The notes beneath the pieces were generated by a model. That model made no database searches, was not told where the DNA came from, and saw only the letters and a list, made by a program, of their open reading frames with translations. The translations under genes and the position numbers were made by a program. Below are positions 8,033 through 17,273 of a stretch of 64,000 nucleotides of DNA, in pieces. Numbering within the stretch: position 1 is the stretch's first letter; each line of letters begins with the position of its first letter. Source of the DNA: Paraburkholderia oxyphila NBRC 105797 (lineage in GTDB: Bacteria > Pseudomonadota > Gammaproteobacteria > Burkholderiales > Burkholderiaceae); NCBI RefSeq assembly GCF_000685075.1, contig NZ_BAYD01000004.1, positions 1 to 64,000 on the forward strand, read 5' to 3'.

Positions 8033-8067
8033 AAAAAAGCCCGAAGCGCTGAGCTTCGGGCTTTTTT
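8033..8067. terminator. Bidirectional terminator between the export operon and puuD
   Basis: AAAAAA, then GCCCGAAG (8039-8046), a 7-base loop, CTTCGGGC (8054-8061), then TTTTTT. The symmetry lets it end the rightward export operon and the leftward puuD transcript. Confidence 0.93.
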
Positions 8068-8105
8068 CGTCCTGCCTGACTGCTTGAACCGTGACTAGAC
8101 GGCGA

Positions 8106-9299
8106 TTACTGCTTCGCGCCGCCTTCGAACCACGCGGCAATCTTTTGACGCTCGTCGTCGGTCATGTGCGTGACGTTGCCGAGCGGCATGGCCTTGAGCG
8201 TGACGGCCTGCTGATACAGCCGCTGGGCGTTCTGCGAGATTTCATCGGGCGTATCGAACATCACGCCGGCAGGTGCCGAGCCCATCATCGTCGGGTGTGC
8301 CGAGTGGCAGGTCGCGCAGCGCTGCGTCAGGATCGGCTGGATGTCCGAGATCTTGAGCGTCGGGGCGTTCGCGGCTTCGGCTTGCGGCACGACCGGGCGC
8401 GGCAGCGTCCAGACCAGTGCGACGAACATCAGCACCACGCCGCCGATCGGCAGATACCACAGCTGCTGACCACGGTGACGCATCACGAAGAACTGGCGAA
8501 TCAGCGCGCCGGCCAGCATGATCACGACGAGCACGGCCCAGTTGTAGGCGTGCGAGTAGGTCATCGCGTAGTGGTTCGACAGCATCGCGAACACGACGGG
8601 CAGCGTGAAGTAGGTGTTGTGCACCGAGCGCTGCTTGCCGCGCTTGCCGTAGATCGGGTTCGGCGTTTCACCCTTGAGCATCGCTGCGACCATCTTGCGC
8701 TGACCGGGGATGATCACGAAGAACACGTTCGCCGACATGATCGTCGCCAGCATCGCGCCCATGATCAGGTACGCTGCGCGGCCCGAGAAGATGTGGCAAG
8801 CGAGGTAGGCTGCGACCACGACGTAGATGCCGACGCACACGCCGAGCAGCTTGTCGTTGGTGCCGAGCAGGCGGCACAGCGAGTCGTAGACGATCCAGCC
8901 GGCGGCGAGGAAGCCGAGCGCCGAGAAGATCGCGACCACGGGACCCATGTCGAGCACGTTCTTGTCGATCAGGTACGTGTTCGGCGCCATCAGGTACAGC
9001 ACCGTGAACAGCGACGCGCCCGAGAGCCACGTCGTGTACGAGGGCCACTTCGACCAGTGCAGGTCGTCCGGCATTTCGGGCGGCGCGACGGTGTACTTCT
9101 GCATGTTGTAGAAGCCGCCGCCGTGCACGTGCCACAGCTCGCCGAACACGCCGCGACGCTTCTGGTTCGGGTCCGTAGGCGGTTTGAGGCTGTTGTCGAG
9201 CGCGACGAAGTAGAACGATTCGCCAATCCAGGCGATGGCCGCGATGACGTGGAACCAGCGCAACGCGAGGTTCAGCCAGTCGGTAATAAAGCCTTCCAT
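8106..9299 (-). CDS. puuD: Urate hydroxylase PuuD (membrane-bound, cytochrome c domain)
   Basis: A 397-residue integral membrane protein of the PuuD family, which oxidises urate to 5-hydroxyisourate and passes electrons to the respiratory chain rather than O2. The N terminus (MEGFITDWLNLALRWFHVIAAIAWIGESFYF) and about eight hydrophobic helices match the family's membrane domain. A C-terminal cytochrome c domain carries the heme motif CATCH (Cys328, Cys331, His332). The start has a strong GGAGGAG site. The product feeds the hydroxyisourate hydrolase encoded just upstream on the same strand; a gap of about 206 bases separates them. Confidence 0.95.
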   Translation of the reverse strand: MEGFITDWLNLALRWFHVIAAIAWIGESFYFVALDNSLKPPTDPNQKRRGVFGELWHVHGGGFYNMQKYTVAPPEMPDDLHWSKWPSYTTWLSGASLFTVLYLMAPNTYLIDKNVLDMGPVVAIFSALGFLAAGWIVYDSLCRLLGTNDKLLGVCVGIYVVVAAYLACHIFSGRAAYLIMGAMLATIMSANVFFVIIPGQRKMVAAMLKGETPNPIYGKRGKQRSVHNTYFTLPVVFAMLSNHYAMTYSHAYNWAVLVVIMLAGALIRQFFVMRHRGQQLWYLPIGGVVLMFVALVWTLPRPVVPQAEAANAPTLKISDIQPILTQRCATCHSAHPTMMGSAPAGVMFDTPDEISQNAQRLYQQAVTLKAMPLGNVTHMTDDERQKIAAWFEGGAKQ

Positions 9300-9505
9300 G
9301 AAACTCCTCCACTCCTGATTCGTTGCGCGCGGACGGCGATGCGTCTCGCGCTGACTGGGGGGCGGCGCGCAGGACCCGGGGGAACCGGCCTCGCGCCAAA
9401 CGCCATGAGAAAGTGTGGCGCCGCAAAAGCGGGGCGTCGCTCGCGCGCGCTTGCCGCCAGTCTCGTTGCTATGCTGTTATGCGTTCTTGGATCTCGCAGG
9501 GCCGC

Positions 9506-9859
9506 TCAGCTACCGCGATAGGTGCTGTACGCCCACGGCGAAACGAGCAGCGGCACGTGGTAGTGCGCGCCGGTGTCGGCGATGCCGAAACGCAGCACGA
9601 CGCGGTCCACGAAGCGCGGTTCCGGCACTTTGGCGCCGAGCGCGGCGAAGTAGTCGCCGGCATGGAACACCAGTTCGTATTCGCCCGTGGCGAGTGCCGT
9701 GCCTTCGAGCAGCGGTTCGTCGCAGCGGCCGTCGTGGTTGGTCGTAACGGTCTTCAGCGCACGGCGTGCCTCGCCGTCGAGCGCAAAGAGTTCGACCTTG
9801 ATGCCCGCGCCGGGACGGCCGTTCGCGGTGTCGAGCACGTGGGTAGTCAGCTTGCCCAT
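9506..9859 (-). CDS. uraH: 5-hydroxyisourate hydrolase (transthyretin-related)
   Basis: A 117-residue protein of the transthyretin-like family. The N-terminal KLTTHVLDTANGRPGAG and the C-terminal YRGS signature are diagnostic; the active-site set of His (THVLD), Arg (DGRCDE) and His/Tyr near the C terminus is present. It converts 5-hydroxyisourate, made by PuuD, to OHCU. AAGGAAA precedes the start. OHCU decarboxylase and allantoin genes are not in this window. Confidence 0.96.
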   Translation of the reverse strand: MGKLTTHVLDTANGRPGAGIKVELFALDGEARRALKTVTTNHDGRCDEPLLEGTALATGEYELVFHAGDYFAALGAKVPEPRFVDRVVLRFGIADTGAHYHVPLLVSPWAYSTYRGS

Positions 9860-10474
9860 TCGCAGTTTTCCTTGTCTTTTCCTGGTGTCATTGCGAGGTT
9901 TCGGCGGAAGCCCGATCCGATGAATCCGAAGATTCTTGCGGCGGATCGAGGCTCCACATCAGCTGTGGCTACATACCCGTCGGCGGATCGAAGCGAGCGC
10001 CGTGCACGCATTTTAAGAACGATTGCGGCATAAGCGCGCGAGCGATAGGAAAGATAATGCCGGCAGCATGTGCCTCGCGCTCGGAGCCTTGCTCCATGGG
10101 GCTTTCGGCCCGTTCGAAGTTCGGGTTTTCACCCATGGCAGCATCGTAAACCTGCCAAAAATCGACCTTTATATGAATCGCGTGAATTCGGGTATCTCGT
10201 CTGGGCGAATTGTCAGCGTTTTTTTGGCCGTGGAAGGTAACGCTCATGCGCGGCTCGCCGGAAGGTGGGCCGCGCGTCCCGAAGACGGCGCCAGGCGCTG
10301 GGTAACCGGGCCAGCGGCGTCTTCAGTCGGGACGCGTCGGCACCGGGTTCCCCGATGACCGGCGCGTGCGGCGAGGGCGTCTGATTCACATTCACGGTAT
10401 CTCAAACGCGGCGTACGGCGTGCTAAGCAGCGCGAGGCGTGCACCGCGGCAAGACAACGGAGCGAACAGACACG
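9860..10474. other. Intergenic region upstream of the deaminase gene
   Basis: A 615-base gap between divergent uraH and the deaminase gene. It should hold both promoters; a more AT-rich segment at 10160-10200 is the likeliest control area. Its main visible feature is the long hairpin at 10273-10336, annotated separately. Open frames here show no ribosome binding sites or family features. Confidence 0.5.
10273..10336 (+). other. Extended hairpin upstream of the deaminase gene (candidate structured leader RNA)
   Basis: CGCGTCCC (10273-10280) pairs with GGGACGCG (10329-10336). Inside, GAAGAC pairs with GTCTTC next to a three-base AGT bulge, and the tip is CGCTGG/CCAGCG around a 9-base loop. The nested pairing suggests a folded 5' leader about 140 bases before the deaminase start. 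I do not recognise a known riboswitch class, and GC-rich sequence can form hairpins by chance. Confidence 0.4.
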
Positions 10475-11884
10475 ATGGAACCCACCAACCGCACATCGAA
10501 CGCCCAGGGCGCAGGGCAAGGTCGCGGCAAGACCCTGCTGGTGAAGAACGCCGACATGCTGGTGACGATGGACGACACGCGGCGCGAGATCCGCGGCGGC
10601 GGCATCTACGTCGAAGACAACCGCATCGTCGCGGTCGGCCCGACGGAAAGTCTGCCGGCCACGGCCGACGAGGTAATCGACGCGAGCGGCCATATCATCA
10701 CGCCGGGGCTCGTCAACACGCACCATCACATGTACCAGAGCCTCACGCGCGCCGTGCCCGCCGCGCAGGACGCCGAGCTGTTCGGCTGGCTCACGAATCT
10801 CTACAAGGTCTGGGCGAACCTCACGCCCGAGATGATCGAGGTCTCGACGCTCACGGCCATGGCTGAGCTGTTGCTCTCCGGCTGCACGACCTCGAGCGAC
10901 CATCTTTACATCTACCCGAACGGCAGCCGTCTCGACGACAGCATCCGCGCCGCCCAGCAGATCGGCATGCGCTTTCACGCGAGCCGCGGCAGCATGAGCG
11001 TCGGCCAGAAGGACGGCGGCCTGCCGCCCGACTCCGTGGTCGAAAACGAAGACGCGATTCTCGCCGATACCCAGCGTCTCATCGAGACGTATCACGACGA
11101 GGGCCGGTACGCGATGCTGCGCGTCGTGGTGGCGCCGTGCTCGCCGTTCTCCGTGAGCCGCGACCTCATGCGCGAGTCGGCGACGCTCGCGCGCCACTAT
11201 GGCGTCTCCATGCACACGCACCTCGCGGAGAACGTCAACGACATCGCCTATAGCCGCGAAAAGTTCGGCATGACGCCGGCCGAGTACGCCGAGGATCTGG
11301 GCTGGGTGGGCCGCGACGTCTGGCACGCCCACTGCGTGCAGCTCGACGAGCACGGCATCGGCCTGTTCGGGCGCACCGGCACCGGCGTCGCGCATTGCCC
11401 GTGCTCGAACATGCGGCTGGCCTCGGGCATCGCGCCTGTCAAGAAAATGCGTCTCGCGGGCGTCCCGGTCGGCCTCGGCGTGGACGGCTCCGCCTCGAAC
11501 GACGGCGCGCAGATGGTGGCCGAAGCGCGTCAGGCGATGCTGCTCGCGCGCGTGGGCTTCGGCCCCGACGCGATGACCGCGCGCGAGGCGCTCGAGATCG
11601 CCACGCTGGGCGGCGCGCAGGTGCTGGGCCGCGACGACATCGGCGCGCTCGCCCCGGGCATGGCCGCCGATTTCGTCGCTTTCGACCTGCGCCAGCCGCT
11701 CTTTGCCGGTGCGTTGCACGATCCGGTGGCGGCGCTCGTGTTCTGCGCGCCGTCGCAGGTCGCGCTCTCGGTGATCGGCGGGCGGATCGTCGTGAAGGAA
11801 GGTGTGCTGCAAACGGTCGAGCTCGGACCCGTGATCGAGCGGCATAACCGGCTCGCAGGGCAGCTCGTGCAGTCGGCGAGATAA
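10475..11884 (+). CDS. 8-oxoguanine deaminase (amidohydrolase family)
   Basis: A 469-residue metal-dependent hydrolase of the AtzA/TrzN-like amidohydrolase group. It closely resembles proteins characterised as 8-oxoguanine deaminases, which convert 8-oxoguanine to urate. Metal-site motifs are NTHHHMYQ (81-88), HTHLAEN, WHAHCV and VDGSASND. Long segments typical of the subgroup are present, for example SLTRAVPAAQDAELFGWL and CSNMRLASGIAP. The product would be urate, which fits the adjacent urate oxidation genes and the purine-type importer downstream. ATG 10475 has GGAG about 12 bases upstream; GTG 10439 is an alternative start. An older-style annotation as hydroxydechloroatrazine ethylaminohydrolase is possible but less likely here. 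Confidence 0.88.
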   Translation: MEPTNRTSNAQGAGQGRGKTLLVKNADMLVTMDDTRREIRGGGIYVEDNRIVAVGPTESLPATADEVIDASGHIITPGLVNTHHHMYQSLTRAVPAAQDAELFGWLTNLYKVWANLTPEMIEVSTLTAMAELLLSGCTTSSDHLYIYPNGSRLDDSIRAAQQIGMRFHASRGSMSVGQKDGGLPPDSVVENEDAILADTQRLIETYHDEGRYAMLRVVVAPCSPFSVSRDLMRESATLARHYGVSMHTHLAENVNDIAYSREKFGMTPAEYAEDLGWVGRDVWHAHCVQLDEHGIGLFGRTGTGVAHCPCSNMRLASGIAPVKKMRLAGVPVGLGVDGSASNDGAQMVAEARQAMLLARVGFGPDAMTAREALEIATLGGAQVLGRDDIGALAPGMAADFVAFDLRQPLFAGALHDPVAALVFCAPSQVALSVIGGRIVVKEGVLQTVELGPVIERHNRLAGQLVQSAR

Positions 11885-12005
11885 AAGAGCGGGTAGGAAT
11901 GAAGCGGGCGGCGCGCATGTGCGGGCCGCCCGTGGTGGAACTACGTTGAAAGTGCCGTGACGCAAAGGCGGGCGGTCATCTCGCCGCGGCCGCGTCACGC
12001 ACCGT

Positions 12006-12938
12006 TCAGGGCTTGTCGATCAGCGTTTTCGTTGCTTCGGTGACGAGGCTGCGTAACCAGCGTACTTCGTCCGAGTAATGACAGCGCTCATGCCACAACT
12101 GGTAGTACTGCATCGGCGGGAAATCGAGCGGCGCGGGCACGACCGTGAGCGGCAGGAAGCGCGCGTAATGGTCGGCGAACAGGCGCGTCGTGGTGAAGAC
12201 GAGATCCGACTTGATGAGCACGTAGGGCGCGAGGTTGAAGTACGGCAGCGTGACGACCACGTGGCGCTTGAGGCGCTCGCGCGCGAGGTGCACGTCAATG
12301 GCGCCGCGCTGGCCCACGGAGTAGGGCGTGGGCGCGAGGTGCGGCGCGTTCAGGTACTGGTCGAGCGTGAGCCCGCCGCGCTTGGCGAACGGGTGCGTAT
12401 TGCTCATCAGGCAGACGATCTGGTCGACGAACAGGTTCGAGAGGTGCAATTGCTCGGGCGGCTCGGGCCAGTTGCCGATCACGATATCGAGCTTGCCCTC
12501 CTCGAGCGCGAGCTCGTAGTCGAACGAGGGCCCAAGCGAATGAAACTCGAGCGTGGCGTTGGGCGCGGCCTGGCGAAAACGCTCGACCACGGTGGGCACG
12601 AACAGCACGTTCAGGTAGTCCGGGCAACCGATGCGATAGCAGCGGATGGACGTGGCCGGATCGAAATTGTGTTGCTGGAAGCGAATGCGCTCGATCTCAC
12701 GCAGGGCATTCTGCACGGGTTCGAGCAGGCGCAGGCCGTATTCGGTGGGCACCATGCCGGATTTGCCGCGCACGAGGAGCGGGTCGCCGGTGATGTCGCG
12801 CAGGCGCCGCAGCGCCGCGCTGATCGCAGGTTGCGATTGATTGAGCTTGACGGCGGCGCGCGTGACGCTGCGCTCCATCAAAAGGGTGTGCAAGACGCGC
12901 AAGAGGTACGTGTCGATCGCCTCGCGTTGCTGGCTCAT
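12006..12938 (-). CDS. LysR-family transcriptional regulator
   Basis: A 310-residue LysR protein. The N-terminal winged helix-turn-helix (about 10-70) contains SVTRAAVKLNQSQPAISAALRRLRDITGDPLLVRG; the remainder is a two-lobed effector-binding domain. The start has GGAG. It lies between the deaminase gene (convergent) and the purine-type ABC importer (divergent), so control of one or both by a purine or urate-pathway compound is a reasonable inference. The 279-base gap upstream of it contains an AT-rich stretch suitable for LysR binding. Confidence 0.93.
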   Translation of the reverse strand: MSQQREAIDTYLLRVLHTLLMERSVTRAAVKLNQSQPAISAALRRLRDITGDPLLVRGKSGMVPTEYGLRLLEPVQNALREIERIRFQQHNFDPATSIRCYRIGCPDYLNVLFVPTVVERFRQAAPNATLEFHSLGPSFDYELALEEGKLDIVIGNWPEPPEQLHLSNLFVDQIVCLMSNTHPFAKRGGLTLDQYLNAPHLAPTPYSVGQRGAIDVHLARERLKRHVVVTLPYFNLAPYVLIKSDLVFTTTRLFADHYARFLPLTVVPAPLDFPPMQYYQLWHERCHYSDEVRWLRSLVTEATKTLIDKP

Positions 12939-13217
12939 GAACTCTCCGGATTATATGTTTAGGCTGATCGAGGGGCTTTGTGAGTATACGTTTTTTAATA
13001 TGAACAGCAAAGGCAGTCAAGGGAGGCTTTCCACTAAGCCCCGCTGCCGAGCCCATTCCGCGCGGGGTACGCGGATTTTTGGCGGCTCGACGCTGGCACG
13101 GCTAACAGGGTATTGTCATTTCACACGGCGAGGCTTTACGGGGGCTCGCCGCAATATCGAGCGACATCGCACCACGTCAAAACACAGATAGCCATAACGT
13201 ACTACGGCGGAACCTCC

Positions 13218-14876
13218 ATGGGCGATTCTTCTTCACGTCTGGCCGGCAGTCCACACGCGGGGGGCGCAGACGCGCGCGTCCCACGGCTCGCGCTTGCGGG
13301 CATCACGAAGCAATATCCCGCCGTGCGCGCGAACGACAACGTCACGCTGACGGTCGCGCCCGGCGAGATTCATGCGCTGCTCGGCGAGAACGGCGCGGGC
13401 AAGAGCACGCTCATGAAGATCGTCTACGGCGCCGTGCGCCCGGACGCGGGCGAGATCCGCTGGGAAGGCGAGACGGTCGACATCCCGAACCCGGCTGCGG
13501 CGCGCAAGCTCGGCATTGGCATGGTGTTCCAGCACTTCTCGCTGTTCGAAACGCTCACCGTGGGCGAGAACATCGCGCTCTCGCTCGACGAGGCGTTCGA
13601 CCTCAAGGCGCTCGGTCAGCGCATCCGCGAGGTGTCGGCGCAATACGGGCTCGACGTCGATCCGCAGCGCCACGTGCACAGCCTCACCGTGGGCGAGCGG
13701 CAGCGCGTGGAGATCGTGCGCTGCCTGCTGCAGAACCCGCGCCTGCTGATCATGGACGAGCCGACCTCGGTGCTCACGCCGCAGGCCGTGCGCAAGCTAT
13801 TCGGAACCTTGCGCCGGCTTGCATCGGAAGGCTGCAGCATTCTCTACATCAGCCATAAGCTCGATGAAATCCAGGAGCTTTGCGACACGGCCACGGTGCT
13901 GCGCGGGGGCAAGGTGACCGGCAACGTGATTCCGCGTGAGGAAACGCATGCCTCGCTCGCGCGGCTGATGGTGGGGCACGAGCTGCCCGACTATACGCGC
14001 CGCGCGCATACGCCGGGTGACGTGCTGCTCGACGTGAAGCATCTGTCGATGCCCAGCGAGGACCCGTTCGGCACTTCGCTCGACGACGTCACGTTCGCCG
14101 TGCACGCGGGCGAGATCCTCGGGATTGCCGGCGTGTCCGGCAACGGCCAGGCGGAATTGCTCGCCGCGCTCTCGGGCGAGGCGCGCGACGCCTTCCAGTC
14201 CCGGGCGGGCCGCCACGGCGCGGCCGCCGATACCGTGACGATCTGCGGCAAGCCCGCCGCGCGTCTTTCCGCCGGTGCGCGGCGCAGGCTGGGCTTCGCC
14301 TTCGTGCCCGAGGAGCGGCTCGGGCGCGGCGCCGTGCCGGCGATGTCGCTCTCGGAAAACGCGCTGCTCACGGGGCATCGCCAGGGGATGGTGCGCTCGG
14401 GCTGGCTCAGGACCGGCGCGATGCGCGCGTTCGCCGAGCGCTGCATCGAGGCCTTCGACGTACGCTGCGGCGGGCCCGACGCGCTGGCCCAGAGCCTCTC
14501 GGGCGGCAATCTGCAGAAGTACATCGTCGGGCGCGAGATCCTGCAGGCGCCGAAGGTGCTGGTGGTCGCGCAGCCCACCTGGGGCGTGGACGTTGGCGCG
14601 GCGGCGTTCATCCGGCAGCAGTTGCTCGACCTCTCGGCGCGCGGCGTGGCGATCCTCGTGATTTCGGAAGAGCTCGAAGAGCTCTTCGACATCTGCGACC
14701 GCATCGCGGTGCTTGCGGGCGGGCGGCTGTCGCCCGCGCGTCTCACGGGCGAGACCAACGCCGAGGAGATCGGCCGCTGGATGGCGGGCCTGTTCGGCGA
14801 TCGCGGTGGACACGCCGGGCGCCCGGACGGCGGACCGCCGCCCGCGGAGCCGGCCGCGCCTACCGCACATGCGTGA
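13218..14876 (+). CDS. ABC importer ATPase, nucleoside/purine type (two ATPase domains)
   Basis: A 552-residue tandem ATPase of the YufO/NupA class. The first domain has Walker A GENGAGKST, signature LTVGERQRV and Walker B LLIMDEPTS. The second lacks a normal Walker A (ILGIAGVSGNGQAELLAAL) and has a degenerate Walker B (VLVVAQPTW), as is usual in this class, but keeps SLSGGNLQK. It powers uptake by the two permeases and binding protein that follow. ATG 13218 fits the domain start, with GGA about eight bases upstream. The C-terminal ~30 residues are Gly/Pro/Ala-rich. Confidence 0.93.
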   Translation: MGDSSSRLAGSPHAGGADARVPRLALAGITKQYPAVRANDNVTLTVAPGEIHALLGENGAGKSTLMKIVYGAVRPDAGEIRWEGETVDIPNPAAARKLGIGMVFQHFSLFETLTVGENIALSLDEAFDLKALGQRIREVSAQYGLDVDPQRHVHSLTVGERQRVEIVRCLLQNPRLLIMDEPTSVLTPQAVRKLFGTLRRLASEGCSILYISHKLDEIQELCDTATVLRGGKVTGNVIPREETHASLARLMVGHELPDYTRRAHTPGDVLLDVKHLSMPSEDPFGTSLDDVTFAVHAGEILGIAGVSGNGQAELLAALSGEARDAFQSRAGRHGAAADTVTICGKPAARLSAGARRRLGFAFVPEERLGRGAVPAMSLSENALLTGHRQGMVRSGWLRTGAMRAFAERCIEAFDVRCGGPDALAQSLSGGNLQKYIVGREILQAPKVLVVAQPTWGVDVGAAAFIRQQLLDLSARGVAILVISEELEELFDICDRIAVLAGGRLSPARLTGETNAEEIGRWMAGLFGDRGGHAGRPDGGPPPAEPAAPTAHA

Positions 14877-15030
14877 CGCTACCGGTCTGCGATGCAGGCG
14901 CACTGTGCACGCGACATGAACCTCGCGAGCACGTAGCAAGCCCGTGACGCAGACCTGAGCCAAGCGCGACCCAAGGTTCTCCACCCGAGCCGAAACCACA
15001 ACAACCGGACCGATTGCCGATATCGTCATC

Positions 15031-16137
15031 ATGATCTTTCCGTACCGCCTCGAAGCCCGCACAACGCCTTCCCGCACGGTTCGCATCGCCGTGCCGCTGG
15101 TTGCCGCACTCCTCACGCTCGCGATCGGCTTTGTGATTTTCGGCCTCGTCGGGCGCGATCCCGTGCAGGCGATGCATGCGTTTTTCATCGACCCGCTTTC
15201 GAGCGTCAACGGCTGGTCCGAACTGCTGCTCAAGGCCTCGCCGCTCTGCCTGATCGCACTGGGTCTCGCCGCGGGTTACCGCGCCAACGTCTGGAACATC
15301 GGCGCGGAAGGGCAGATGGTGCTGGGCGGCATCGCGGCGAGCGGCGTGGCCATCTACTTCGATCAATCGACCGGCTGGTGGATCCTGTTCCTCATGATGC
15401 TCGCGGGCGTGCTGGGCGGCATGGCATGGGCGGCGATCCCCGCCTGGCTCAAGAGCCGCTTCAACACGAGCGAGATCCTGACGAGCCTGATGCTGACCTA
15501 CGTCGCCACGCAATTGCTGATCTGGCTCGTGAGCGGTCCGTGGCGCGACCCCAACGGCATGAATTTCCCGCTTTCGGAGATGTTCAGCGGCGACGCGCTC
15601 TATCCGACCTTCGGCGGCGACTGGCGCATCCACTGGCTGCGCGGCACGCGACTGAACGCGTCGATCTTCCTCACGCTCGCGGCCATTCCGCTCGTCTGGC
15701 TCTTCATGCGCCGCAGCTTCGCGGGCTATCGCATGAGCGTGGGCGGCCTCGCGCCGCTCGCCGCGCGCTACGCGGGTTTCTCGGAGAAGAAGACGATCTG
15801 GACCTCGCTGCTGCTCTCCGGCGGCCTCGCCGGTCTTGCGGGCATGGGCGAGATCGCGGGCCCGATCGGCCAGTTGCAGGCGACCTGGTCGCCCGGGTAC
15901 GGCTTCACGGCCATCATCGTCGCGTTCGTGGGACGGCTGCATCCGGTCGGGATCGTGCTCGCGAGCCTGCTGATGGCGCTGCTCTATCTGGGCGGCGAAG
16001 CGGTGCAGACCTCGCTGCAACTGCCTCAGGCGCTCTCGGGCGTGTTCCAGGGCCTGTTGCTGTTCTGCCTGCTCGGCGCGGACCTCTTCGTGAACTACCG
16101 CGTGCGCCGCCGTCATCCCGTCGCGGCTGCACATTGA
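15031..16137 (+). CDS. ABC importer permease 1, nucleoside/purine type
   Basis: A 368-residue membrane protein of the YufP/NupP family (branched-chain amino acid/ribose-type permease fold). It has about nine hydrophobic helices and the family stretch ASPLCLIALGLAAGYRANVWNIGAEGQMVLGG (about 70-100). A second conserved patch is GEIAGPIGQLQATWSPGYGFTAIIVAFVGR. It pairs with the permease encoded 72 bases downstream. The gap to the ATPase gene is 154 bases with no obvious promoter or terminator. Confidence 0.93.
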   Translation: MIFPYRLEARTTPSRTVRIAVPLVAALLTLAIGFVIFGLVGRDPVQAMHAFFIDPLSSVNGWSELLLKASPLCLIALGLAAGYRANVWNIGAEGQMVLGGIAASGVAIYFDQSTGWWILFLMMLAGVLGGMAWAAIPAWLKSRFNTSEILTSLMLTYVATQLLIWLVSGPWRDPNGMNFPLSEMFSGDALYPTFGGDWRIHWLRGTRLNASIFLTLAAIPLVWLFMRRSFAGYRMSVGGLAPLAARYAGFSEKKTIWTSLLLSGGLAGLAGMGEIAGPIGQLQATWSPGYGFTAIIVAFVGRLHPVGIVLASLLMALLYLGGEAVQTSLQLPQALSGVFQGLLLFCLLGADLFVNYRVRRRHPVAAAH

Positions 16138-16209
16138 CTGGCTGATCCGTCGATCGCGCCATCCACAAAAAAGCAACCACGAAAAAGCATTCGAAAGAGG
16201 CTCCACCAC

Positions 16210-17139
16210 ATGGATATCCAGCAAGCCAGCTCGCTCGCCTCGAGCGCCGTCACCGCGGCCATCCCGCTGATGTTCGCGGGCGTGGGCGAACTCGTCACGG
16301 AAAAATCGGGCGTGCTCAACCTCGGCGTGGAAGGCATGATGCTGATGGGCGCCGTGACCGGCTACGCGCTTACGACGATCACCGGCAACCCCTGGCTCGG
16401 GCTGCTGGCCGGCATGGGCGCGGGCATCGTCATGGCGCTGCTGTTCGGCTTCCTCACGCTCACGATGCAGGCCAACCAGGTCGCTACGGGCCTGTCGCTC
16501 ACGATCTTCGGCGTCGGTCTTTCGGCGTATGTGGGCAAGCCCTACACCTCGGCAGCCACCTCGGCGACGATCGACGCCTGGCCGATTCCGGGTCTCTCGC
16601 ATCTGCCCGTGGTCGGGCCGGCGTTTTTCAGCCTCACCCCCGTCGATTACCTCGCATTCCTGATGTTCGCGGTGGTCGGCTGGTTCCTCTATCGCACGCG
16701 TGCGGGGCTCGTGCTGCGCTCGGTGGGCGAGTCGCCGCAGGTCGCGCATTCGGTGGGTTTTCCGGTGATTGGCGTACGGTATTGCGCGACGGCGTTCGGC
16801 GGCGCGATGGCGGGGCTCGCGGGCAGCTATTACTCGGTCGTCCAGCTGCATCTGTGGCAGGAGCAGATCACGGCGGGGCGCGGCTGGATCGCGCTCGCGC
16901 TCGTCGTGTTCGCGACCTGGCGGCCGGGGCGCCTCCTGATTGGCGCGCTGCTGTTCGGCGCGGTCACGGGCGCGCAGTTCTATGCACAGGCCGTCGGCGT
17001 GCCGGTGCCCACGCAGTTCCTCGCGATGCTCCCCTATGTGGCGACGATCGTCGTGCTCGTGCTCATTTCCCGTAACCCGAACACGATCCGCCTGAACGCG
17101 CCGGCCTCGCTCGGCAAGCCGTTTTATGGGGCCGCCTAG
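16210..17139 (+). CDS. ABC importer permease 2, nucleoside/purine type
   Basis: A 309-residue permease of the YufQ/NupQ family. Diagnostic sequence is AIPLMFAGVGELVTEKSGVLNLGVEGMMLMGA near residues 19-50, plus GRGWIALALVVFATWRPGR. A GAGG ribosome site precedes the ATG. The stop codon lies inside a small 14-bp tandem repeat. With the first permease it forms the heterodimeric channel of the importer. Confidence 0.94.
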   Translation: MDIQQASSLASSAVTAAIPLMFAGVGELVTEKSGVLNLGVEGMMLMGAVTGYALTTITGNPWLGLLAGMGAGIVMALLFGFLTLTMQANQVATGLSLTIFGVGLSAYVGKPYTSAATSATIDAWPIPGLSHLPVVGPAFFSLTPVDYLAFLMFAVVGWFLYRTRAGLVLRSVGESPQVAHSVGFPVIGVRYCATAFGGAMAGLAGSYYSVVQLHLWQEQITAGRGWIALALVVFATWRPGRLLIGALLFGAVTGAQFYAQAVGVPVPTQFLAMLPYVATIVVLVLISRNPNTIRLNAPASLGKPFYGAA

Positions 17140-17182
17140 GTGGGGCCGCCCAGGTGGGGCCACGCAGGTCGGTCTGCCCAGG
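17127..17182 (+). repeat. 14-bp tandem repeat spanning the permease stop codon
   Basis: Units start at 17127, 17141, 17155 and 17169. The consensus is tggggccgcccagg; the third copy has two changes and the fourth is strongly degenerate. The permease stop (TAG, 17137-17139) lies in the first unit, so repeat variation could change the protein's last residues. Confidence 0.85.
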
Positions 17183-17273
17183 CAAGGCTAACTCGCGGCC
17201 GCCTGGGTTGCCCAGGCGCCCCGCAGAAGATTCGAAAGCTCGCAGTATCCCTATCCACGACAGGAGATCCACG

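Noticed and set aside
10244..11998. 584-codon frame opposite the deaminase gene
   Set aside because: Antisense to a strongly conserved amidohydrolase; no recognisable protein family.
14860..17163. 767-codon open frame on the minus strand opposite the importer permeases
   Set aside because: It is antisense to clear permease genes, has an Arg/His/Glu-rich composition typical of GC-rich shadow frames, and shows no family features.
17127..17182. 14-bp repeats considered as iterons or an attachment site
   Set aside because: No replication or integrase gene nearby, and the first unit is within coding sequence.
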